DNA of 62,223 nucleotides, from contig JAFEAO010000011.1 of the NCBI GenBank assembly GCA_018266375.1, forward strand, positions 1 to 62,223, written 5' to 3'. The notes under the pieces were generated by a model. That model saw only the letters and a list, made by a program, of their open reading frames with translations. It was not told where the DNA came from and ran no database searches. Position numbers and translations under genes: made by a program. Positions 23,046 through 31,974 of this stretch are shown one piece after another. The stretch comes from Bdellovibrionales bacterium (lineage in GTDB: Bacteria; Bdellovibrionota; UBA1018; CAIMNF01). Position 1 is the first letter of the stretch, and each line of letters opens with the position of its first letter.

Positions 23046-23519
23046 ATGACAAAAATTACAACTCTTCTTGTTCTTTCTCTGTTCCTGATTTCGGATTCGA
23101 TCAGTGCTGCTCCGCAAGCCGCGGACGGCAAAGGCGATGGCGACGTTCATGCAGCAGTCAACCTCATGCGCGCGATGAACATGAAAAAGAACTGGGCCGC
23201 CACACTCGATGTGGTGAGCAACCAAATTTCGCAAGGACAGCCGGAACTCAAAGAGCCGGTTAAAAAGTTTTACGAAAAAGTGATGAGCTACGATTCGATC
23301 GAGACAAAAGTCGCGAAGATCTACGCCAAGCACTACACCAATCAAGAGTTAGCCGACCTGCTTGCGTTCTATAGCACTCCGACCGGAAAGAAGTCTCTCG
23401 AGATCATGCCGGTCGTGATGCAAGAGTCGATGAAGGTCGGTCAAGATGCCGTGACGGAGCATCAGGATGAGCTCAGAGAGGTCTTCCAAAAAGCGGCCGC
23501 TAAAAAACAAAGGAAATAA
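23046..23519 (+). CDS. DUF2059 exported protein
   Basis: A 157-residue protein with a signal peptide (TTLLVLSLFLISDSISA). The DUF2059 domain covers the C-terminal half (KIYAKHYTNQELADLLAFYS, TPTGKKSLEIMPVVMQESM). The family function is not established. The ATG at 23046 begins the signal peptide; the longer upstream frame overlaps the FKBP promoter. Convergent with the following lipoprotein gene. Confidence 0.85.
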   Translation: MTKITTLLVLSLFLISDSISAAPQAADGKGDGDVHAAVNLMRAMNMKKNWAATLDVVSNQISQGQPELKEPVKKFYEKVMSYDSIETKVAKIYAKHYTNQELADLLAFYSTPTGKKSLEIMPVVMQESMKVGQDAVTEHQDELREVFQKAAAKKQRK

Positions 23520-23522
23520 CGA

Positions 23523-24182
23523 TTAGATTCCGAGGCCGGTAATCTCGCGGCGATACCATTCGCGCAAAATCTTTTGCGAGGTCTCGGGTGTCGTCCCCCA
23601 GTGAGCGGCGACGTCGGTATTGAGCTCGAGGAGTTTTGACGAGTCGTGCTTGAGCGCGCTCTCGATCGCTTTTGAAACGCGAGCCGGATCCACGCCGTAC
23701 AAGCGCTTTACAAAATCGTTCAAATCCGCTTCGGTTCGGGCGCGGGTCTTGCCGATTTCCGCCCAGTCACGAAGAGTTGTGGCGATTTGAATGCCTTTGT
23801 CGTCGGCGAGTGCGTATTTCTGAGCGAAGTCTTTGCCGACTTGCTCGACCATCTGTTGCTCTTCGGCAGCGACGGCGCCGATCACGTCGGTGCTCGCTTG
23901 ATCTTGCTGAGAGTTGATCGCGTATCCGCCTGGTCCGTACCAAATGCCGTTTGGGCTAGTCCAGTAATCGTTCCATGACTGACCGCTGTAGAATGGATCT
24001 TGATAGATCATGATCTTCGCGCCGTTGTAATAATAGTTACAGCCTGGACGCGGCGTGTAACCGCAAGCTTGACCGAAAGCGGTGTACCAGCTTGAGTAAC
24101 CGAGATCGACGCTGGTGCTGAAGTTACAGGCAGACAAAAGGATAAGAGAGAGCGGCATCACATAGGTCTTCAATTTCATCAT
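23523..24182 (-). CDS. Lipoprotein, function unknown
   Basis: A 219-residue protein with the lipobox LLSAC at about residues 15-19. The mature N-terminus is rich in Tyr, Trp and Gly (YSSWYTAFGQACGYTPRPG, NDYWTSPNGIWYGPGGYAI), and the C-terminal half is helical and charged (RTEADLNDFVKRLYGVDPAR). No family known to me. Minus-strand gene between two plus-strand exported-protein genes. Confidence 0.75.
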   Translation of the reverse strand: MMKLKTYVMPLSLILLSACNFSTSVDLGYSSWYTAFGQACGYTPRPGCNYYYNGAKIMIYQDPFYSGQSWNDYWTSPNGIWYGPGGYAINSQQDQASTDVIGAVAAEEQQMVEQVGKDFAQKYALADDKGIQIATTLRDWAEIGKTRARTEADLNDFVKRLYGVDPARVSKAIESALKHDSSKLLELNTDVAAHWGTTPETSQKILREWYRREITGLGI

Positions 24183-24277
24183 GGGAGCAAACTACTTCAG
24201 CGATGGGCCTTTTACAATCCTGAATATGGCGCGAGATTGTTTTAGACTCCCCAAAAATCCGAGTGTACAACCAACAC

Positions 24278-25657
24278 ATGACAACCCTGCTTGGTCTCGC
24301 GTCCCTCGTAATTGCTCTGCTCACGTTTACCTCGCCAACTACCTTCGCTAGTGACCTCGATCATCTTCCAAAGGCTTTTGCTTATAAAGATGGCAAAGCG
24401 GTGTTCGTCGATTTCTCGACTGCCGATTATTCAGTCGACTACGATTTGAACTCGAAGACGGTAAGCTCGGTGGCAACGATTCGGTTCAATGCGCCGGAAG
24501 CGGGGTACCCGGTGTTTGATAGCGGTGAGACGCCGACGCTCGTGCAACTCGACGACGCAACGACTGCAAGCGATCTCGTGGCGACTCCCGATTCGGCAAC
24601 TAAAGTCCGCGTCGTGGGTAAAGTCGCGGGTATCGGTGAGCACACGCTCAAGATCGCGACTCCGATCAAGCAACTCGTGACCTTTCTCGACAACAAAGCG
24701 GGAGTCAAGAGCGCCTACTGGATGACCGATCTTACGGATCGCAGTTATCTCGAAAAATATTTGCCGGCGAACTTCATCTTCGACCGCGTAAAAATGACAT
24801 TCCGCTTGCACTTCATCGGCAGTACGGTTGAACAGCGCATTTACACCAACGGCGTCGTTGCAGCGAAATCAGTGACAAACTTGGCTGATCAACGGTTTAC
24901 TATCGAGTTTCCGGAAGGTTACAATTCGACTTGTACTTTCTTTCACACGACTCCGGTAGGCGCGATGAAAGAGATTACCGCTACCTTTACGTCGATGAAC
25001 GGGAAAGCGGTTCCGTTTCTTTTATACGCCGGTCCGACTACTGCAAACGACACAATGGTGTCGTATCGCGATCAGGCGCTGAGTCTTCTCGCCGGAATGG
25101 AAAACGATTTGGGGGCGTGGCCTCATCCCTCGGTCACGATCTACATCGCTGGAAGTGGCGGGATGGAATACTCAGGCGCGACGATGACGTCGCCGGGCGC
25201 CCTCAGCCATGAGCTCTCGCACTCTTATTTTGCGCGCGCGGTATTGCCGGCTGACGGCAACGCGGGCTGGATCGACGAAGCATTCGCCGTTTGGCGCACG
25301 AGCGGATTTACCGAGGTGAGCTCTCTCCTGGGAGCTTCTCGTATGGCGGCTCATCAGTATTACACTCGCACGACCGACACCGCGGCTTACACGTTCGGTG
25401 CGGAGTTCTTGGGTTACTTGAACTTCAAACTCAAGTCGCAAGGCGGGTTAAAACCATACTTGCGCATGCTCGTGCAGGATCACGCGTTCCAACCGATCAC
25501 GACCGACGAGTTTTCGTCGATGTTGGGCAAGTTCTACGGCACTTCTTTTGACGGAGACTTCCGCAAGTACGTGTATGGAAGTTCGACTCAGACCGAGAGT
25601 TTCAAACGCGACCTCCATCCTCAGTACACGCCTGAAGAGTTGAAATCGCTGCTATAA
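24278..25657 (+). CDS. M1-like zinc metallopeptidase, secreted
   Basis: A 459-residue exported peptidase. A signal peptide (TTLLGLASLVIALLTFTSPT) is followed by a beta-rich N-terminal domain. The catalytic domain has GGMEYSG, a variant of the M1 GxMEN exopeptidase motif, and HELSH followed exactly 18 residues later by Glu (WIDEAFA), the HExxH-18-E zinc site of M1 peptidases. It lacks the long C-terminal domain of PepN, so it is a compact form. ATG 24278 starts the signal peptide; a GTG five codons earlier is less likely. Confidence 0.85.
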   Translation: MTTLLGLASLVIALLTFTSPTTFASDLDHLPKAFAYKDGKAVFVDFSTADYSVDYDLNSKTVSSVATIRFNAPEAGYPVFDSGETPTLVQLDDATTASDLVATPDSATKVRVVGKVAGIGEHTLKIATPIKQLVTFLDNKAGVKSAYWMTDLTDRSYLEKYLPANFIFDRVKMTFRLHFIGSTVEQRIYTNGVVAAKSVTNLADQRFTIEFPEGYNSTCTFFHTTPVGAMKEITATFTSMNGKAVPFLLYAGPTTANDTMVSYRDQALSLLAGMENDLGAWPHPSVTIYIAGSGGMEYSGATMTSPGALSHELSHSYFARAVLPADGNAGWIDEAFAVWRTSGFTEVSSLLGASRMAAHQYYTRTTDTAAYTFGAEFLGYLNFKLKSQGGLKPYLRMLVQDHAFQPITTDEFSSMLGKFYGTSFDGDFRKYVYGSSTQTESFKRDLHPQYTPEELKSLL

Positions 25658-25864
25658 CGACTGATCCGAGTCCTGTCACGACCAAAGCGTCTTTTCGTGG
25701 AAAGCGGCGATCCGCTTCATGTTTTTTTGCGCGAGCTGTGACTGCCTAAACCATTGCGCTGGAACGCGATCCCGAGCGGGTAGGGTGCCTGCTCAGGCGG
25801 GAAGCTCGAAGTAAATCGGATTCGGATTTGATGAACAACTCACTTCAAGGGTAGCATAGACGAT

Positions 25865-26686
25865 ATGGCACAGACACCGTCTCTTTGGAACAGCGCTTGG
25901 GACGTGTTTTTACTTTTTACGATCCCGATCGGAGGCGGAATTCCCGCCGGCGTCGTCCTGGCAAAAACTCGCGGACTGAGCTGGATGATCATGCTCGTTC
26001 TGTACTTTTTTTCGGACGTCGCGCTGGCTTGCGCGTTCGATCCGCTCATGAAACTGGTGATCGCGTACGGCAAAAAGTCCGAGAAAGTGGGGAGATTCAA
26101 CGCCCTTTTAAAACAAACGACGATGAAAACCCTCGAACGTTACGGCATGAATCCCGGGCCTTTTATGCTGGTGCTGATCGCGTTCGGCGTTGACCCGATG
26201 ACCGGCAGGGCTGCGACGATGATGGCGGGCCACGGATTTATTACGGGTTGGGCGCTTGCAATAGCGGGTGATTTGATTTTCTTTTCGATCATCATGGTAT
26301 CGACCCTTTGGTTGAACAACGTTTTGGGCGATGGTACGATGACCGCAGTTATTATTACGGTCGCGATGATCGCGATTCCGGCAATCATCCGTAAAATTCG
26401 GGAGCGTACGCATATGAGTAAAATCGCAGCTAGCCACATCCTCGTTGAAAAAGCATTCGAAGTAAAAGACCTCCAAAAAAAGCTCGCAGAAGGCGCTACC
26501 TTCGAGCAACTTGCTCAGGACTTTTCAAAGTGTCCGTCCGGCAAACGCGGTGGAGCGCTCGGCGAATTCGGACGCGGCCAGATGGTCAAACCGTTTGAAG
26601 AAGCAGCCTTCAATCTCCAGCCCGGCCAGGTTTCGGAGCCCGTACAGACCCAGTTCGGCTACCACCTAATTAAACGGACAAAGTAA
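25865..26686 (+). CDS. Membrane domain fused to parvulin-type peptidyl-prolyl isomerase
   Basis: A 273-residue protein. Residues 1-180 have about four membrane segments (VFLLFTIPIGGGIPAGVVLA, MIMLVLYFFSDVALACAF, LAIAGDLIFFSIIMVSTLW, TAVIITVAMIAIPAIIRKI). From M184 a complete PpiC-like parvulin follows: SHILVEKA, ATFEQLAQDFSKCPSGKRGG, TQFGYHLIK. The basic IRKIRERTH just before the junction would put the isomerase in the cytoplasm. The internal ATG at 26414 has GGGAG upstream and could give a free 90-residue PpiC. This fusion is unusual; the membrane part is not assigned to a family. Confidence 0.8.
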   Translation: MAQTPSLWNSAWDVFLLFTIPIGGGIPAGVVLAKTRGLSWMIMLVLYFFSDVALACAFDPLMKLVIAYGKKSEKVGRFNALLKQTTMKTLERYGMNPGPFMLVLIAFGVDPMTGRAATMMAGHGFITGWALAIAGDLIFFSIIMVSTLWLNNVLGDGTMTAVIITVAMIAIPAIIRKIRERTHMSKIAASHILVEKAFEVKDLQKKLAEGATFEQLAQDFSKCPSGKRGGALGEFGRGQMVKPFEEAAFNLQPGQVSEPVQTQFGYHLIKRTK

Positions 26687-26772
26687 CCCTACAGCGAGAT
26701 GATCACGAAGCTTGAAGAAGACGCAAGCATCTACGATTCGGATATGCTCTACCGGTCTAAAGCGGCTTTGAA

Positions 26773-27723
26773 TTATTCGCGGTACAGGCGATTGACGCGC
26801 TCAATATCGCTGTCGCTTAGAATTCGAGGAGCGGGAGCAATGGGCGAGCCGTCTAGCATCTTCATGGTGTCGACTCCGGGGGTGGTGGAAAAGGTGTGCG
26901 GACTGTACATCAGCACCGACGAGGCATCAAAGCGCGAGCCGCCGTAGATTTCCATCAATGCCTCGGGCGCCATCGCGTACTGGGATTGAAACTCGGGTTT
27001 GATGTTTTGCCAGAGGATCGAAACATATTGGTCGCGATCTATACGCGACTGCTCGTGCACGAAGCCCAGCGCATGCATGAGCTCGTGAACAATCTCAGTC
27101 GTGCCACAGTTGTCGGCGAGATAAATGGGTTGCAGTCCGCCGGTGCGACCGAGCTGCGAAGCGCAGTTTTCTTTTCCACGAGTAAAGACAATCGCATCGG
27201 TTTGATCGGTATAAGGGACAAATTTTACACCCGTGTGATTTAAGTACACCTGGATGGCGGCGACGATTCGTTCCGGATGAGGAACATCCTTTTCGATGCC
27301 GAAGGGAATCGGACCGCGATTCCACAAATTGGGTCTGGGCATATCGGTCAGTCCCGCCGGGCGAGAAAACCCCTCGGGCACTTTGCCGATCACGACGTCA
27401 CCATAAGCAATCGCAAGTCCGTCTTTAACTTGGAACTCCAGCGTCATGCCCTGAGGTTTAGCGGCATAACGTGGAAGCGCATTTTGATTGGAGGGCGGTG
27501 GTGGGAAGGATTCAAATTTTTGGTTTGCGGCAGCACGTGCAGTGACGGTCGGAAGCGGCTTTTGCGTGACAGTCTGAGGCTTTGCGGGAGTGAGAGCGGA
27601 GTTCTCAGTTGTGATGGATTCTTCTGCGGTAGGTCGAGCTTGCTCTTGGGGTGAATGGGTACGAGTTCCCCAGTAAAAGGCGAGAGCAAGTACGGCGAGG
27701 AGAAAAAGCCATCGGGATTTCAC
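26773..27723 (-). CDS. Astacin-family (M12A) metalloprotease
   Basis: An exported zinc endopeptidase of 316 residues. An N-terminal membrane or signal segment (WLFLLAVLALAFYWG) and a Pro/Thr-rich linker precede the catalytic domain from about residue 125. The zinc site HELMHALGFVHE fits HExxHxxGxxHE, and the Met-turn SVLMYSP follows. There is a propeptide-like region but no obvious Cys switch. Astacins are common in predatory bacteria, where they may degrade prey proteins; that role is inferred. Confidence 0.92.
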   Translation of the reverse strand: MKSRWLFLLAVLALAFYWGTRTHSPQEQARPTAEESITTENSALTPAKPQTVTQKPLPTVTARAAANQKFESFPPPPSNQNALPRYAAKPQGMTLEFQVKDGLAIAYGDVVIGKVPEGFSRPAGLTDMPRPNLWNRGPIPFGIEKDVPHPERIVAAIQVYLNHTGVKFVPYTDQTDAIVFTRGKENCASQLGRTGGLQPIYLADNCGTTEIVHELMHALGFVHEQSRIDRDQYVSILWQNIKPEFQSQYAMAPEALMEIYGGSRFDASSVLMYSPHTFSTTPGVDTMKMLDGSPIAPAPRILSDSDIERVNRLYRE

Positions 27724-27742
27724 CCCTTTAATGTACCATTGA

Positions 27743-28300
27743 ATGATGATTCAACTCAAACCTCGTTCATGGATGATTTTGGTTTTTACGCTGAGCGCCT
27801 GCGTTTCAGCACCGAAGAAGTCGTCAGAGTCCGCAGTGGTCGCGCCTCCTCCTGTTCCAAGGATCAATTACGAGGAAGTTCAAAACCGAATCGGAGTCGA
27901 CATGGCTCCTTCGGAAACCGGAATTCGCGAAAAGACTTTCGACGCTTGCGATCTCGGACCTGCATTGAACGATCTGGGCGAACCGTTGAAGGATTGTCAC
28001 AAGGCGTACTTTGCGTTGATCCAGTTTTCATTGGCTTGCCGCCCGACCGAGCAGCCAACCGGTGCGCTTGAGGCTTCGGACCTCACTCCGGTGCGCAATC
28101 AGCACATCACTTGGAAGGTGGACGAGAAAATCACGGGTGAACTCGAAACCAATTTCGACGGTCGTGGCGCGATTCGCGTGATCTCGCCGAAGACTCAAAA
28201 GCGTAGCTTCGTACGGATCTCGACCGGCGTGGATTTTTTGTACGTGCGCGCGAATGAAGCCACTGACATCGTTGTCACGCCATCCTGGTGCGGACGCTAG
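27743..28300 (+). CDS. Lipoprotein, function unknown
   Basis: A 185-residue protein with the lipobox LSAC at about residues 17-20 and a mature part of about 165 residues. Beta-rich stretches include ITWKVDEKITGELETNFDG and SFVRISTGVDFLYVRANE. Four Cys residues may form disulphides. No family known to me. Divergent from the astacin gene with only 19 bases between the start codons, so promoters overlap the coding ends. Confidence 0.75.
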   Translation: MMIQLKPRSWMILVFTLSACVSAPKKSSESAVVAPPPVPRINYEEVQNRIGVDMAPSETGIREKTFDACDLGPALNDLGEPLKDCHKAYFALIQFSLACRPTEQPTGALEASDLTPVRNQHITWKVDEKITGELETNFDGRGAIRVISPKTQKRSFVRISTGVDFLYVRANEATDIVVTPSWCGR

Positions 28301-28306
28301 GCTAAC

Positions 28307-28750
28307 TTAGATCGATACGCCGAGACCGAAGATGTAGTTTGGCCCGCCTTCGATCAAATCCACGCCGAAGACCGGAGTGAGGGTAAGAATATCGATATCG
28401 AGCGGCATGCGAGTGGTGAAGCGCGCACCGGTGAGCGTGCGCCCGCCGCCGAAGTAAAATACCGGAGATGCACTGATGTACCAGCTGCCTTGAAACGGGT
28501 GAAGGTAAAAGGTCGGAATCGCCAGTTGAGTGAACGAGCTGGTCGCGAAAACGTGTGCCGCCTGAAACCCGATACCGTAGATCGGCTCGACTCGATACTC
28601 ATACTCGGCCGAGAGTGAGAAACTCGTTTGGTTGTTATAGACCAAAACACCGCCGGTCAATCCAAAGCGATGATCGCCTTTGCTGATTTCAGCGTGGGAG
28701 GCGGTGGCAAGCGAGACTACGGTGAGAGCGACGAGTAAAAGTTTTTTCAT
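28307..28750 (-). CDS. Small outer-membrane beta-barrel-like protein
   Basis: A 147-residue exported protein with a signal peptide ending SHA (about residue 20). The mature part alternates aromatic and small residues in short strands (FSLSAEYEYRVEPIYGIGFQ, GSWYISASPVFYFGGGRTL) and ends in a hydrophobic GVSI, as outer-membrane barrels do. Probably an 8-stranded barrel. Convergent with the lipoprotein gene 27743-28300, 6 bases away. Confidence 0.7.
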   Translation of the reverse strand: MKKLLLVALTVVSLATASHAEISKGDHRFGLTGGVLVYNNQTSFSLSAEYEYRVEPIYGIGFQAAHVFATSSFTQLAIPTFYLHPFQGSWYISASPVFYFGGGRTLTGARFTTRMPLDIDILTLTPVFGVDLIEGGPNYIFGLGVSI

Positions 28751-28780
28751 GCTTTTATGGTAGCATGGGCGTCGCGGGGT

Positions 28781-29437
28781 TCAACCGCTTTTTTGGGTCA
28801 GAAGATAAATGGCTTCATGCACATCGGTTCCGCGGACCGTCGACGAGTAAATGCGGCTAGACGGAGGCGTTAGGATCTCGACATTAAACAAAGACTCGTA
28901 CTGTTCGCGCACTTCGGCTTCAGAAATCGAAAACGGTGGGCCTTCGAGCGTTCCTGGAGGATACTCGATGGTGATCAAGAGTAAATTGCCCGGAGTAGCG
29001 GCGGCGCGAGGCCAATCGCGGATGATCTTTTGGGTGTAACGCCTTCTCAGTTCGGGCGGGAGGGCGACCATCGCCGCACGGTCGTAAACCGCGGTGCAAG
29101 TACTCCAGACGTCCTCGCGCAAAGTAAAAAAATCGCCGCACCAGATATCGATGCCCTGACTTGAAAATAAAACGTGGTTATCGAGCTTGGTCACACTGTG
29201 TTCGATGTGGTGCTCCTGAAAGAACGCATGACAAGCGAGTTCGCTGAGCTCGATCCCGACGACGTGATGGCCTTGCTCTCGAAGCCAGAGCAGATCCAAA
29301 CTTTTTCCGCAGAGCGGGACCATTATTTTGCCCGGATTGAGTCGCGCCCCGAATTGTACGAGCCAGGGATGAGGTTTTGCGTTGTGGAATCCGATTTCGT
29401 TTTTCTGCCAGCGTTCTTGCCAAAATTTGGGTTTCAT
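28781..29437 (-). CDS. tpm: Thiopurine S-methyltransferase family protein
   Basis: A SAM-dependent methyltransferase of 218 residues, full length for bacterial TPMT. WQERWQKNEIGFH and PWLVQFGARLNPGKIMVPLC mark the N-terminus; GKSLDLLWLREQGHHVVGIE carries the SAM-binding motif. Bacterial members methylate selenium, tellurium or thiol compounds. Its ATG shares a base with the stop codon of the DUF2914 gene upstream (TAATG), so they are coupled. Confidence 0.93.
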   Translation of the reverse strand: MKPKFWQERWQKNEIGFHNAKPHPWLVQFGARLNPGKIMVPLCGKSLDLLWLREQGHHVVGIELSELACHAFFQEHHIEHSVTKLDNHVLFSSQGIDIWCGDFFTLREDVWSTCTAVYDRAAMVALPPELRRRYTQKIIRDWPRAAATPGNLLLITIEYPPGTLEGPPFSISEAEVREQYESLFNVEILTPPSSRIYSSTVRGTDVHEAIYLLTQKSG

Positions 29438-30534
29438 TATCTTACCTCGGTTTTGAACGTCCGCTCGTCCGTCGAGGGATCCGCTTCGATGCTAAAAGTC
29501 AGGCGTCCGACTTCGTGCTCGCCCATGGTCTCGACTTGCACGCGCCATTTGCCGGGTTGGTAGTTTGCCTTTTTTGTGAAAGCACGGAAGCCTTCTTCGC
29601 GTCCGCCGGTCACACTGAGTGGAATCGCGTCTTGCGACTGCCAGCCTCGGCGCGGATCATACAATGACCAACGAATTTTGAGCTGATCGCTGAAACCACC
29701 GGGCGAAAAAATTTGCATAAACGCGATGACCGTATCGCCGGGCCGCGCTTCAAAAGTTTCGTCCCCGTGTTGCCAAAACTTATACCAAGGACGCGAGTAG
29801 CTAAGCACATACTCGCCATTTGATTTTTCGATACCGTGATAAATGCCCATATATTGTACCGACAGAGGCACCGGCGGGATCGCGTGGGTAAAATACAAAA
29901 TACTGAAAAAAGCATGCACCGTCGCGTAAGGAACCAGTAAGTGGCTGAATAGCATGTCGGGCTTCAATTCAAGCTTCGGCCGCATGATCCTAAAATAAAG
30001 AGCGAAAATAAGGATCGAAAGGATGCCCGAAAGTAAAAACGGAATGAGGCCCATGAAGCCCATCAAGATCGGGAGCAGGGACTGGCAGTACGAAATGAGG
30101 CAAAGACTCCAAAGTGCCATGTGGACTTGATGTTGAGCCTCGCCGAATCGCTTGAATTCCGAAATCGTGAGCGCCGCGATCAGGAGGAAAATGAAAATAA
30201 ACGAAGTAATCCCCGAAGCGCTTTTAAAATAAAAAATCGTATAGCTGTTGAGAAGTGTGCCGAGAAAGAAGTGCAGGAGGAACTCTCGGTACCGCCAAGC
30301 TTTAGTGAAGAACCGCGGGGGCGGAAAATCCCGCGTTTGGCCGATCAGGTCGACCGCGATCAAAACCGCCGTCACGATGAGGTACAACGCCTGCTGAATC
30401 ATCACTGCCGGTTCATCGATGCGATGAAGCATGGCCATGTCGAAGAGGAAGCCGCACAAAAAGGCCGCAATCGGGACGTACCGCTCGTATTTGGCGTAGA
30501 ACGCCTTGAAGCGCTCGCGTTGGGCTTGTAACAT
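29437..30534 (-). CDS. DUF2914 membrane protein
   Basis: A 365-residue inner-membrane protein. Residues about 15-235 hold seven or so membrane segments (FLCGFLFDMAMLHRIDEP, ALYLIVTAVLIAVDLIG, FIFIFLLIAALTISEF). The C-terminal 120 residues are the periplasmic beta-rich DUF2914 domain (PGDTVIAFMQIFSPGGFSDQ, WRVQVETMGEHEVGRLTF). The domain function is unknown. Co-transcribed with tpm. Confidence 0.85.
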   Translation of the reverse strand: MLQAQRERFKAFYAKYERYVPIAAFLCGFLFDMAMLHRIDEPAVMIQQALYLIVTAVLIAVDLIGQTRDFPPPRFFTKAWRYREFLLHFFLGTLLNSYTIFYFKSASGITSFIFIFLLIAALTISEFKRFGEAQHQVHMALWSLCLISYCQSLLPILMGFMGLIPFLLSGILSILIFALYFRIMRPKLELKPDMLFSHLLVPYATVHAFFSILYFTHAIPPVPLSVQYMGIYHGIEKSNGEYVLSYSRPWYKFWQHGDETFEARPGDTVIAFMQIFSPGGFSDQLKIRWSLYDPRRGWQSQDAIPLSVTGGREEGFRAFTKKANYQPGKWRVQVETMGEHEVGRLTFSIEADPSTDERTFKTEVR

Positions 30535-30576
30535 AGAGATAGCTTACCTTAAAAATCTGCCATAATATGAGTCAGC

Positions 30577-30759
30577 ATGAAAAAAGAATCGAATACCGCG
30601 GAGTCTATTTTATCGCAGCTTGACCCGGATAAGCTCAAAGAGGCGGCGTCAAACGCAGCCGATGAAGCGGCTAAGTTTATCAAAAAGCACCCGCTCGAGA
30701 GCATCGGTGCCGCGCTCGTTGCCGGTGTCCTGATCGGCCTCCTCATCAACCGAAAATAG
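30577..30759 (+). CDS. Small membrane-anchored protein, DUF883/YqjD-like
   Basis: A 60-residue protein: an amphipathic helix (LDPDKLKEAASNAADEAAKF), then KKHPLESIGAALVAGVLIGL and a basic tail INRK. This layout matches the ElaB/YqjD/DUF883 family, whose members tether ribosomes to the inner membrane in stationary phase. The next gene starts 9 bases downstream, as in the yqjD-yqjE arrangement. Confidence 0.75.
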   Translation: MKKESNTAESILSQLDPDKLKEAASNAADEAAKFIKKHPLESIGAALVAGVLIGLLINRK

Positions 30760-30768
30760 GATTGAAAC

Positions 30769-31236
30769 ATGGAATGGTTAAAAGCATTGCTCCCGCTGAT
30801 TCAAACCGGCCTTCGGATGTATGTCGGAGGGCAGCTCGTTAAAAAGACCTCTGAAAGCGCTAAATCGGTCGCGCTAAAAAGCAGCGTCTTGGGCTTCGGC
30901 ATCATGACGATGTTGCTGTTTTTACTCGCGTCGATCGTGATGACGTTTGTCGATTTGGGCTCGCAATTCGAAACTCACGAGGGGGTGCACTTTAGCGGGA
31001 TGATGGTGAGCGCCCTCTGCTTGAGTTTGATTGGTATGTTTGTTTTCTTGGTTTGCCTCATGGCGACGAAGTTCATTGCCGCGCGTGAAAGGGAAAAGAA
31101 GGAACTGGAGCAGCCGAAAAAAACAGGCGAACCGTTCTTGATTTTTGCCGAGCAGTTTCTTGAAGCCTTGATCAAGAACATAAGCGAGAAACCGAGTTCA
31201 TCCCAGCAATCGTCCCATCACTCTCCTCATGGCTAG
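30769..31236 (+). CDS. Membrane protein, YqjE/holin-superfamily-like
   Basis: A 155-residue protein with two membrane helices (LGFGIMTMLLFLLASIVMTF and LCLSLIGMFVFLVCLMATKF) separated by a short loop, and a charged, Ser/His-rich C-terminal tail. This matches the YqjE / phage-holin-like superfamily usually found next to DUF883 proteins. It probably works with the upstream 60-residue protein at the inner membrane. No lysis gene is nearby, so a holin role is unlikely. Confidence 0.7.
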   Translation: MEWLKALLPLIQTGLRMYVGGQLVKKTSESAKSVALKSSVLGFGIMTMLLFLLASIVMTFVDLGSQFETHEGVHFSGMMVSALCLSLIGMFVFLVCLMATKFIAAREREKKELEQPKKTGEPFLIFAEQFLEALIKNISEKPSSSQQSSHHSPHG

Positions 31237-31265
31237 GGGTACTTTGTCTCGTTCGGCACACGATT

Positions 31266-31916
31266 TCAATTTAAGACGGGATCGATCGCCTCGTAGGACT
31301 TAAACATCAGCCAGATGGCAAGCAGAATCAAAAACACGCCGATCACCTTGAGTGCACGGTCCAGGACTTTTGGCTCGATTGCGTTGCGATGTTTTTCCAT
31401 CCACTTGAGCATCAAAGTAAACCAGGCCACGATGCCTGCCCATACGCCGAGCGAGAAGAAGGTGTTATTGACGGTTGTAAATTTAAATGGTTGTAGTCCG
31501 TACATCGTCGTGATCGTCGCCGTCCACGTTGCGATCAATGTTGGATTGACAAAGCTCATTCCGGCACCGACCAACACCGAGTTACGGCGATCCGAGTTTG
31601 ATTTGGACGAGCGCACCTGGAGGGCGCGCATTTTTTTGGAACGAAAGAAGTAAACGCCTAGGATGATGAGGAGGACGCCCGCGATAAATTTTGCGGCGGC
31701 AAAGACGACAGTGAGGTCATGAAGAAAATGCGTAAACCCCCAGAAAGCAAGACCCGTGTAGCAGGCCTCGGCAAAGCCGGCTCCGACCGCGATCCATCGA
31801 CCCTTGGAGTATTTGCCGCGCATGCCGTAGCTAAAGATAAGAGCGGAGATCGGTCCTGCCACCGGAACGGCCGAAATGAATCCGAAAACTGCGCCTAAGA
31901 TCCCCGCGAAAAGCAT
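31266..31916 (-). CDS. LysE-family amino-acid exporter
   Basis: A 216-residue inner-membrane protein with six predicted helices. The N-terminal signature is VFGFISAVPVAGPISALIFS, followed by GAGFAEACYTGLAFWG and GVYFFRSKKMR. LysE/RhtB transporters export amino acids or similar small molecules; the substrate here cannot be predicted. Single-gene unit, convergent with the YqjE-like gene. Confidence 0.85.
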   Translation of the reverse strand: MLFAGILGAVFGFISAVPVAGPISALIFSYGMRGKYSKGRWIAVGAGFAEACYTGLAFWGFTHFLHDLTVVFAAAKFIAGVLLIILGVYFFRSKKMRALQVRSSKSNSDRRNSVLVGAGMSFVNPTLIATWTATITTMYGLQPFKFTTVNNTFFSLGVWAGIVAWFTLMLKWMEKHRNAIEPKVLDRALKVIGVFLILLAIWLMFKSYEAIDPVLN

Positions 31917-31974
31917 TTTCTCACTTTAATCGGTCTAACGAGAGAAGGGGAGTTTATTCCTTCAATTTTTCGCT

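Noticed and set aside
30769..31236. Phage holin
   Set aside because: Two-helix layout is holin-like, but the neighbour is a DUF883 protein and no lysis genes are near; YqjE-like is a better fit.
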